NCBI GenBank assembly: GCA_945859605.1
Contig: OX243824.1
Coordinates: forward strand, 6,562,537 to 6,626,536
Direction: 5' to 3'
From: Lumbricus rubellus
Taxonomy: Eukaryota > Annelida > Clitellata > Crassiclitellata > Lumbricidae
DNA: 64,000 bases
Positions 56,301 through 64,000 of this stretch are shown in pieces. The stretch's first letter is position 1. Each line of letters starts with the position of its first letter. The notes beneath the pieces were generated by a model. It was not told the origin of the DNA. It saw nothing but the letters and a program-made list of their open reading frames with translations, and made no database searches. Both the position numbers and the translations under genes were made by a program.

Positions 56301-57455
56301 GGATCTGCAGGGAGCAGACGATGGAGGGAATACTGACGGGGCATTCGGCGGAGTTTGTCATCCTGACGAACTACTCGCACGTCAATCGTCTTACGGGGTT
56401 TGACGTGTGGAGCACGGAAACTGGAATCCGTCTGCTAAGCTCGAACTTTCAGCGCGAATTCGAAGCCCTTGCTCTGGACGATGACGACCAGCTGATGGTC
56501 GTTGCAACGCTCGTTCAGTCGGAGCAGACGAAGGACCTGGAGCGGTGCATACTGGGAATAGCGGTTCTGACGAAAGATGTCGTCTTTCGTCTGCCAACCG
56601 GTGAGCTGCACGCGGAGGGTGTGGGAAGGTTGATGTTCGTGCGCAACATAAAGAGAGAAACGAATTCGATCGTCAGCTTCGGTCGGTCGCCGTCGCGGGA
56701 TCTCGGGTTCTGGGACGTCGAGACTGGTACCCTGGACTTCAGCGTCGACCTCGGCTGCACCCCGAGCCACGTCCGGCTCAACACCGATCACAAGGTCATC
56801 GTCTGCGGCTGCGCCATCACTGGAACAATTGTGATCGTCAATCTGGCAAGGGGAACAATCGAAAAGACAATAGAGGGTGATGACTACAAGAACCTCACGG
56901 ACATCGAAACCCAGGGTGACGACATCTTCGTAACCAACCCTAAAAATGGAATAACCATTCTGTCGATATCTCAGAGCGCCAGTAGGAAGGTGGCCAACGT
57001 GGATGTCCCCAGCAACGCAATACCCACGAAGCTTCTGATAACAGGGAAGGGTGAAAGGCTTCTTTTTGTCGGGTACGACACGGGGGACATCTACATGTTC
57101 GACGTCTCCTCTACTTCAGATGCGATGGTCGGAACTCTGAAAGGTCACAAAGGTCGAGTGAATTCGCTGAAGGTCACGCGACAAGGTCAGCTGCTGTCGG
57201 CGGCTGATGATGGTTCGGCAATCGTCTGGAATTATCGGAGTGTCCTGCAAGAGTCGTCAGGGGACGTCGACATCGAAGAAGAAGGAGTTGATGGAGGGGA
57301 TGATGATGTGAGGCTGACGATGGAGAGAGGGGCTGCTGCTGCTGGTGGTGGTGGTGGAAGCGATGACGTCAGATGCTTTGTTGTGACCTCTGATGAGCAG
57401 AGGGTTATCACGGGGTCAAGGTCAGGGGCCATTCACGTATGGGACATCAAATCGG
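48992..57455 (+). CDS. NWD1-like NACHT-WD40 STAND protein, exons 1-10 (3' end not in window)
   Basis: Exons with consistent phases: 48992-49018, 49209-49263, 49627-49676, 50227-50318, 50802-50830, 51407-51556, 51977-52179, 52864-53034, 53509-53623 and 53931-57455; 4,417 nt, at least 1,472 codons. Exons 1-5 give a Ser/Lys/Pro-rich disordered N-terminus; an ATG at 49220 is an alternative start. Exons 6-9 encode the N-terminal domain of this family (YLCYNP, GIAFQLVDPNWSE, SLGPNFV/LLLGETSG). The big exon 10 holds the NACHT ATPase, with Walker A GPSGCGKS at about 496-503 and Walker B LLIFLDGIDQL near 590-600, then helical domains and beta-propeller repeats including LKGHKGRVNSLKVT and SGAIHVWDIKSG. 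Such STAND proteins are ATP-dependent switches that oligomerise; their ligand is often unknown. The exon ends with a strong donor (gtgagt), and no further WD40 exon is seen, so the gene continues right of the retroelement. Confidence 0.85.
50018..50190 (-). repeat. Dispersed repeat, inverted partner of 38727-38885
   Basis: Contains agaagcacttctgtgcagtt; matches 38727-38885 in opposite orientation. Lies in the intron before exon 50227-50318. Confidence 0.7.
50680..50710. repeat. (AT)n microsatellite
   Basis: 31 bp of AT repeat, preceded by a TG/TATG-rich stretch from 50570. Confidence 0.95.
51689..51790 (-). mobile_element. Short SINE-like dispersed repeat
   Basis: cagcgctcgtgaataaactg to gaagtttggagattatgatt matches 15555-15655 reversed. 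Intron of the NACHT-WD40 gene. Confidence 0.65.
52350..52405. repeat. (TA)n microsatellite
   Basis: 56 bp of TA dinucleotides just after a LINE-type tail (aaggtgctatataaatg). Confidence 0.97.
52676..52790 (-). mobile_element. Retroposon 3' tail ending in (TTGA)n
   Basis: (ATCA)n followed by atctttattggccaccac. On the minus strand the order is body, AATAAA, (TTGA)n, as at 41579-41700. Confidence 0.6.
53130..53343. repeat. Trinucleotide-rich tract (ATA/ATC/GTC)n
   Basis: About 210 bp of interrupted trinucleotides in the intron before exon 53509-53623. It gives Met/Thr- and Ile/Val-only open frames that are not genes. Confidence 0.95.
53625..53860 (+). mobile_element. SINE-like fragment plus LINE 3' end
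   Basis: 53630-53690 resembles 15555-15655. 53715-53800 reads TWNGLSLKLLSLFVTSFQ, then FLSHLKSFI, a LINE reverse-transcriptase end, followed by gctgaggagg-like tail gctgagaggcgttatataac and gaatgaatgag. Confidence 0.6.
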
Positions 57456-57499
57456 GTGAGTGATCATCGAAAATTTAAGGTACTACTATGTCAATGATA

Positions 57500-57595
57500 T
57501 TCATTCATTCATTCATTAGATGGATTTGTATAGTGCCTCTTCAATTTAGACTACTCAGAGGCGCTCCCAACCCCAGCGCGGCAAAATGAACTGTC
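57500..57595 (-). mobile_element. LINE/SINE 3' tail fragment
   Basis: On the minus strand, gggagcgcctctgagtagtc, then gaggcactatacaaa and (aatg)n. Same tail type as the SINEs and LINE ends elsewhere in the window. Confidence 0.65.
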
Positions 57596-57851
57596 TTACG
57601 ATGAGAGAGAGAAATGCCTGAGAAGGGAACTACCACCGATAACAACAGTTTATGTGGCTGTGTCTCTTTTATGAGGTGTGCGATTGTCTAGTCACTCTAG
57701 TCACTAGTGGTTGGCATGCATGACTCTTAACTGAGCGTCACGGGATTGGATTCAATACCCTCCAACATATAATTTTTCTCCAAATGTATAATATGTAGCT
57801 GCGCTGCCAACTCATCGATTCGCACAGTCACGATAGTGCGCCATGGGAACA

Positions 57852-58896
57852 TGTTGCGCGCGTCCCCCCAGCCAAAAGAGCACCCCTATTCAGCCTCAAG
57901 TCAAGGTTTCTTTCCTCATATTCCACGCAGGGTCTCTCTGGCCGAGGAGCAAGGCGGGGAGGGGCTTCAGCATTAAGTTCCAGGTACTCCGTTCCCTTCC
58001 CTCGAAAACCCGGCACCCCCGAGGCAACATCCGGTATGGATTCTGAACCCTCTTCTTCCTCATTACCAGGTACCAAGGATGACTTAAGGCGACATATGTC
58101 CACGGCTCTCTGTGGGAGAGCAACAGCCCCTATTTCAGACTGTTCTGGGTTCAGATCCCCTCCACTTATTCGACGGGTTCCCATCCATCCGGGTTGCTCA
58201 GCGGCATCAGGGTCCAGGGCATTATTTTCTCCAGCATATTGCCTCAGATGTTTTTCTAACTGTTCGTGTTTCTCAATTAAGGCCTGCATTTGGGCTTCCT
58301 GGCGCTCCATAAATTCTTCAACAGTGCACGATACTATTTGGGAGGGGGTTGTCTCTTCTTCCTCCCCTTCACTAACTTCCTCTTCTGAATTATTACTTGA
58401 CATAATGTTCAATGAGTAAGGACTTCTTAATAACTCTGATGAATTAAGAATTAAGCCTAAGTATTCACCACGTATCTTCAAGTTAAAGGTTTTAATCAAC
58501 ACAATTGCAAACACTTGACTATCGGTAATCAGTCAATGATATTTAAGCGAAAGAGAAATTAATCAGCATGATTATCTTGCATTGATTTATGTAAATTAAT
58601 GAACATCTATCACTGTTTCGCAGACACGGTTTTCTTTCCGTGTGAAGCACTCGCTACCATCTAATTAATTAACACTAATGAGTTAAGCCTAATCAGTTCT
58701 TCAATTAAGCACCACACGCAATGCGACCAATTATAATTGTCTATTCTAGCGATATTCACTGCGAAACATTATTTATAATAATTTCTCATTTAAGCTTCTC
58801 GGTTCCACAGCAATATGAAATTTAAGGGGATACTTCTCTGCACTCCAGATAATAATTTCAGTAAACGTTGACCACGGAGATACCAGTCACCAAATT
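57852..58896 (-). mobile_element. LTR retroelement copy A: leader and truncated gag 5' part
   Basis: 57852-58656 matches 63196-64000 with essentially one difference (C/G near 57865). It carries the gag start (likely ATG at 58403; the frame is open from 58514) and about 190 shared residues, including the coiled-coil stretch EEFMERQEAQMQALIEKHEQ. The element stops abruptly at about 57852, where gag runs into unrelated sequence and a stop at 57828. Confidence 0.8.
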
Positions 58897-59439
58897 GACC
58901 ACCAGAAGAAATGAAACGGCGGAAGAATTTCAACTTCCAAAGTATGACAAATATTCTTCAAAACGGTTTTCAGACACCCTGGTCTCGTCAATATGAAGGC
59001 CCAATTTCTTGGCTGCACGGCAGAAATTCAATTACTAGTTTCTTCGAGTAAATTTGGATCGCAATCTTATTCGATTTCTACCACAATTTCAACGATTCGA
59101 GCACAGAGGTGTTGCTTCGTCAACCGCCACCGTCTGTCTGAAGGTTTCAGTCCTTCCAGCCAATCACAGGCCACATCCGGGACTCGTCGGAGTCACGGGA
59201 TCAAGGGGGATCCAATGAAACCTGTTGCGTTACCGCCGAACTAAAAATAGAGTGGCATAATGAGCTGTTCTCCCAGAACAAATAATAATACACCGGAGGT
59301 CGCTCTAAAACGCGGCTACACCACCGGAGACCGACCGAAGGTTTGATGTTAAGGCTGAAATTCGATTAGGCCGCAAATTTATAAAGGCCGTAAAATTATT
59401 AAGGAATTATTAACGATCCAACTTTTCACGATCGTTACA
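58896..59439 (-). mobile_element. Probable LTR (~544 bp)
   Basis: On the minus strand it begins tgtaacgatcgtg and ends ggtca (TG...CA). It is preceded by a purine-rich tract, agggggctggtgaggg, and followed by atttggtgactgg, a plausible primer-binding site. The second LTR would lie past the right edge, so the borders rest on these motifs alone. Confidence 0.55.
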
Positions 59440-61332
59440 CCCTCACCAGCCCCCTGAATTTTTCACCATGGGGAAAAATCTATCAGCTCCTGCTGATCAT
59501 AACCGAGAAACTTAATTTCAGTGTCACCATAAACAATTCTATAGTCGAGATATCTAATTAAACATCGAAAGTCTTAACGGACAGACTTGTACAAAGGCAC
59601 CTATCGGAAAATATAACGGACAGATCACGATTTAACGTTATGGCAGAAAGCAATCAAGTGTCAAAACATTCACCGAGTAGAGTTCAACTCAATTACAATC
59701 ATAATCAACGATCTACGACGTAGCAACACTTCAAGGTTAATAGCCAAGCATGACAGGTTACACAAACAATCATATTACTATAATCATTACTTGTCATTCA
59801 CTTCCATCACTTGCTCGGGACCACTTACAAGGATAAATAAATGTCTTCCTAAACACTAAAAGGTCATGTCCCGGCACCATATTCAGTACAACATTATTCA
59901 TTTAAACGAAGCAACATATCAAATAACATCAAGAAGTCGCAAATGTATCGAATCACATCACAAGGCACCAGCATGTCAAAGCCAACACTTATCTTATCAC
60001 TCCGACAATTCATCTGCACACAGCATCACAACAATCTTGCTCCTAACCGTCAGACTAAGCTACAGCTCAAGTAATATTCAGGGCTAGAAATCAACAACAC
60101 TTTTAACTAATGCTGTATTCCATTTACACCACCCTTACAGATACTACCTACAACCACCAACGATTGTAACAACTCCTTTCTGAGCATTCATAAACATGGG
60201 CAGTCAGCACATCATCACAGACAGAACACATTACACTTAGGCTGAGACTACTAAACAAAGGCTTTCTGTTTAGATAAGCATTCTTAATACGCACTAGGGC
60301 GGCATTATCCTCGACCTATGCAATAATTTCTCCACGTCCCCCTTCCAAGACGGAGTATAACAGAGCAGACCACCCGAGATAAGTTAAACAAAGGGATTTA
60401 CTGTTTAGTAAAACATACCCAAGAAACTAACGGGTTTCTCTCTGACCTATATGCTATGACCTCTCCACGTCTACTTTACAGGACGGAATACAACAGAGCA
60501 GAACAGTAACGCTAACTAGTAAGCAAAAGGATTTACTGTTTAGTAAAGCATACCAAAGAAACTAGGCCGTCTACAGCTCACAACTCTACACCAGGTCATC
60601 TGTCTCACCTCTCATATAATATAAGCTGACTGCGGAGACATTAGACAACTCACAAGTCTACCATCTATCTTACTTACAAACTACTCGGAGCTTACACATA
60701 TCACACAGGCATACTAGTTTCTTTCACACACTCAACTAATACAACTCGCTAATCACCACTCAAAGACTATGTCCACTAACTGCTACAAAGGTCAAGCTAC
60801 TCATAATTCAATATGCTAAATAGTACCTTCCTAACTTTTATGATTATGCACATTCAACTTTAAAATACATTTACCACAGTTACTGAGCTCAGCTACTCAT
60901 AATCTAACATAGTAGGTAATACCTTATTACCTTTTAATTATAATTATGCAGTCACCATTAGAAATACATACAGAACATTTGCCCTTTTTTTCTCTGGCAA
61001 CCACAAGAAGAATGCAATGAAACACACAAGTAACCAATCTTATCTATAATCATGAACCAATCCTAGATGTTCATTCACAAAATTCATCTGCTTCCATATG
61101 CATACCAAAGAACATAAAAATACTGGACTCAGTGTATCATCATACATCAACTAAAGGAGAGGGTACTCTAACCTCTAAGCTATTACTCCGTCGCCATTAT
61201 GCGACACACATCAGTATTTCCACAATCATACTTCATTTACAATAACTACTAATGTGAGCGCTACATAAAAATTCAAATACACAGAAAATAAACACAAACA
61301 ACTTAACTAACAGCCCATCACATTACATCACA
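59440..61332. other. Non-coding internal region of the retroelement
   Basis: About 1.9 kb between the gag stop and the purine tract, on the minus strand. No protease, reverse transcriptase or integrase frame can be found. It contains the ~134-bp tandem repeat at 60254-60565. Confidence 0.6.
60254..60565. repeat. ~134-bp tandem repeat, 2.3 copies
   Basis: Units start at 60254, 60387 and about 60522 (aaacaaagg...actgtttag); each of the first two ends with cagagcaga. Confidence 0.75.
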
Positions 61333-63747
61333 TTACTGCCTATACACGGACCCATACCCATGGTTCCTATTGGGGCTTGAGCGCTGTATAAACTTTCTTG
61401 CAAATTCACAAGAATCTTGCACATGTTTAATCTGCACAGCCACACAATCATCTTTATTCAACAAAACATCAGCAATTTGCATATTCTCTAAAACTAGACT
61501 AATTGGCTGATGATTCTGGGTGACTCCGGTGCTTTCGCTCTCGCCGGCTCGATGAGCGGAGAGGACGAATGGAGGATGCACATCCCCATCCTGTTCATTT
61601 TGGGCTACCACCTTGGCAGCAGAGACTTGGAGCGAAGATTCCGTCGGAGGAGAAGTTTCTGGCGTCGCAGGCTTCGGTTGTTTCCCCACATCTTCCTGAA
61701 GATGAATTCCTTCCAGGTTCCTTTTCTCCTTTCCGCCATCCGATGCAGCCAGAGTGTCACAAGGTACCACGATTCTTCTGCACAGTCCAGAGCGAGGTTC
61801 GCAATGTACCGAGAACTCGTTCAGTTTTTGTTCTCCTTCTTGTTCTCCCTGCGATGCGTTGGCTGAACGACCAGAGCCAACCCGAGAAATGTACCCGAGC
61901 TGATCGCACCCATAGCAACGGCGATCATTTCGGATTACCGTCTGGAAGCGGTTGTTCGAACGACGATTCCACTGATGATTGCTGGAACCATTGTCTCCCG
62001 TTTTCTGAAATGTTCGTGGCGGTTGCCACTGTCGAGATTGTTCATGAAGTCGGTCCAATTCCACTTGCGATGTCATTCTTCTATCTGGAAAATTTGAAGA
62101 TTCAGATTGTAGTTTCCCAGCAGGTTCTTTCTTTTCACTAGCAATTTCTTGGACTGCATTGTCGGTTGTCGCAGATGAATTCTGTGGAGGTTCTCTGAGT
62201 GTCTGCAGCAGGAGGCGGAGCAGTTCTTCTTGATTCCAGTTCTTACGATGCTCATCGGGTCTGATTTCGCTTGCACTGTTCAGTTTCACAGCAGTAGCAC
62301 TGTTCGATTTCACCACAGAGTTTATCGGCACTGTTTGTGTCGCTGACAGTTGCACAGATTGATTCAGCATTGAAATCTGTTCATCATGAGCGGTTGGATC
62401 AGCGACCAGATGCTGATATGGCGTGTAAGGCATGTACGAAGGTTGACTTGCCTTCCACCGTTGATATTCGCAGCTTTGTGTCACGTGGGTTTCCGACGAC
62501 AGGTTCGGTGTCGACCTGAGCGGCTGACCGGAAGGAAGGGTGAGCGTAGATATTCGTGGAGCGACGCCAGAGGGCAGGAAAGGTTTTTCGGAAGCCATGA
62601 CGTTGAGCGACGACGGGGAAAAGGTGGTAGCCCACGAGATGGTTGTCGTTGTCCGACCGGGATGTGCACCTCGAAGCACCAGATGGTTTTCCCTCAGCGA
62701 TGATGGATCCCCATTATCTGAAACTAACAGTCGTGAGTTAGTACATGCTTTAACATTATTTTGCCCTACAGCTACCGCATGGGAATCGAGTACAAGATTA
62801 TGCAAAGGCCGCATATCTTTTATTTCAGAATGCTCGCTGTCCGATAGACATTTTTCAGTTAATTGATTTCTGAATTGCATTTGTTTATTTCGCATGTAAG
62901 AGTCGAAATCAAAACCTTCATAAACAGTGTTCGTGTTATAATCATACATTGTTCGAGTATCTACTTTAGCAGCTGCAGTTGTAGTTCGGCTGTTAGATAT
63001 CACTTTTGGTCGGGCGCCATAAAAATTTCCTTGAGCATCTAGTTCATCTATTTCTCCAAGAAACATTCCCCTTTCCTCAGCACCTTGGCTTAACAAGACC
63101 TCATTATTTCTGGTGACAGTTGTTGCACCAGTACTAGATTGGGTCTGAACCTCTGTGCCTGAACTTAATTTCACCCCACTAATTCTGGGACCAATTGTTG
63201 CGCGCGTCGCCCCAGCCAAAAGAGCACCCCTATTCAGCCTCAAGTCAAGGTTTCTTTCCTCATATTCCACGCAGGGTCTCTCTGGCCGAGGAGCAAGGCG
63301 GGGAGGGGCTTCAGCATTAAGTTCCAGGTACTCCGTTCCCTTCCCTCGAAAACCCGGCACCCCCGAGGCAACATCCGGTATGGATTCTGAACCCTCTTCT
63401 TCCTCATTACCAGGTACCAAGGATGACTTAAGGCGACATATGTCCACGGCTCTCTGTGGGAGAGCAACAGCCCCTATTTCAGACTGTTCTGGGTTCAGAT
63501 CCCCTCCACTTATTCGACGGGTTCCCATCCATCCGGGTTGCTCAGCGGCATCAGGGTCCAGGGCATTATTTTCTCCAGCATATTGCCTCAGATGTTTTTC
63601 TAACTGTTCGTGTTTCTCAATTAAGGCCTGCATTTGGGCTTCCTGGCGCTCCATAAATTCTTCAACAGTGCACGATACTATTTGGGAGGGGGTTGTCTCT
63701 TCTTCCTCCCCTTCACTAACTTCCTCTTCTGAATTATTACTTGACAT
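61333..63747 (-). CDS. Gag-like protein of an LTR retroelement (804 aa)
   Basis: Open frame to 63858; I prefer the ATG at 63747 (MSSNNSEEE...). Layout: acidic N-terminus, coiled coil at about 30-60, a long Ser/Thr/Gln-rich low-complexity middle, an Arg/Asn-rich stretch, then CYGCDQLGYISRVG. That is a CCHC zinc knuckle whose His and last Cys are replaced by Tyr and Gly. After it there is no protease motif. Gag proteins build the cytoplasmic particle that packages element RNA. The frame is uninterrupted although the knuckle is broken and no pol follows, which suggests a non-autonomous element. It lies on the strand opposite the NACHT-WD40 gene. Confidence 0.65.
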   Translation of the reverse strand: MSSNNSEEEVSEGEEEETTPSQIVSCTVEEFMERQEAQMQALIEKHEQLEKHLRQYAGENNALDPDAAEQPGWMGTRRISGGDLNPEQSEIGAVALPQRAVDICRLKSSLVPGNEEEEGSESIPDVASGVPGFRGKGTEYLELNAEAPPRLAPRPERPCVEYEERNLDLRLNRGALLAGATRATIGPRISGVKLSSGTEVQTQSSTGATTVTRNNEVLLSQGAEERGMFLGEIDELDAQGNFYGARPKVISNSRTTTAAAKVDTRTMYDYNTNTVYEGFDFDSYMRNKQMQFRNQLTEKCLSDSEHSEIKDMRPLHNLVLDSHAVAVGQNNVKACTNSRLLVSDNGDPSSLRENHLVLRGAHPGRTTTTISWATTFSPSSLNVMASEKPFLPSGVAPRISTLTLPSGQPLRSTPNLSSETHVTQSCEYQRWKASQPSYMPYTPYQHLVADPTAHDEQISMLNQSVQLSATQTVPINSVVKSNSATAVKLNSASEIRPDEHRKNWNQEELLRLLLQTLREPPQNSSATTDNAVQEIASEKKEPAGKLQSESSNFPDRRMTSQVELDRLHEQSRQWQPPRTFQKTGDNGSSNHQWNRRSNNRFQTVIRNDRRCYGCDQLGYISRVGSGRSANASQGEQEGEQKLNEFSVHCEPRSGLCRRIVVPCDTLAASDGGKEKRNLEGIHLQEDVGKQPKPATPETSPPTESSLQVSAAKVVAQNEQDGDVHPPFVLSAHRAGESESTGVTQNHQPISLVLENMQIADVLLNKDDCVAVQIKHVQDSCEFARKFIQRSSPNRNHGYGSVYRQ

Positions 63748-64000
63748 AATGTTCAATGAGTAAGGACTTCTTAATAACTCTGATGAATTAAGAATTAAGC
63801 CTAAGTATTCACCACGTATCTTCAAGTTAAAGGTTTTAATCAACACAATTGCAAACACTTGACTATCGGTAATCAGTCAATGATATTTAAGCGAAAGAGA
63901 AATTAATCAGCATGATTATCTTGCATTGATTTATGTAAATTAATGAACATCTATCACTGTTTCGCAGACACGGTTTTCTTTCCGTGTGAAGCACTCGCTA
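63196..64000 (-). mobile_element. LTR retroelement copy B: 5' region (repeat of copy A), cut by window edge
   Basis: Direct repeat of 57852-58656 at a constant offset of 5,344 bp. It covers the gag N-terminal part and the leader upstream of the gag ATG, and continues past 64000. Confidence 0.85.

Overview
The window is eukaryotic and reads as an invertebrate animal genome. It has spliced genes with GT-AG introns, tRNA-derived SINEs, LINE 3' tails, hAT-type MITEs with 8-bp target-site duplications, an LTR element and many simple repeats. The gene set (DEG/ENaC channels, a TM7SF3 orthologue, a NACHT-WD40 protein) is metazoan. A marine invertebrate, possibly a non-vertebrate deuterostome, is my inference; no sequence feature proves the phylum.

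Layout. (1) 102-8025, plus strand: the last nine exons of an armadillo-type repeat protein. The exons join in frame to 341 codons plus stop; the 5' part lies left of the window. One intron begins directly with a 33-bp minisatellite. (2) 11557-31135, minus strand: six intronless, head-to-tail DEG/ENaC channel genes of 504-517 codons. All six carry KG where the family usually has HG before TM1, and G-I-C where it usually has G/S-X-S in the pore. They look like three related pairs (1/3, 2/4, 5/6) and share a conserved block upstream of the ATG. (3) 38983-46916, minus strand: a complete ten-exon TM7SF3 orthologue (616 aa, signal peptide, extracellular domain, seven predicted TM segments). (4) 48992-57455, plus strand: ten exons of an NWD1-like NACHT-WD40 STAND protein, at least 1,472 codons, continuing beyond the region seen. 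(5) 57852-64000, minus strand: a gag-bearing LTR retroelement in a tandem arrangement. One LTR (about 58896-59439) is shared by a gag copy on its right and a truncated, nearly identical second gag 5' end on its left. No pol is present.

How the parts relate. The DEG/ENaC array is a lineage-specific expansion. Shared upstream sequence suggests common expression control, and the near-identical pore-encoding DNA suggests strong selection or gene conversion. The other genes are single copy and not obviously functionally linked. TM7SF3 and the NACHT-WD40 gene are divergent, about 2.1 kb apart between start codons.

The intergenic and intronic space is dominated by small mobile elements: seven SINE copies of one family, three LINE ends with similar 3' tails, six hAT-like MITEs, a foldback MITE, palindromic TTAACCCTTTA elements and an inverted dispersed pair. 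All coordinates and exon joins were made by eye from the sequence, without RNA evidence or database searches.
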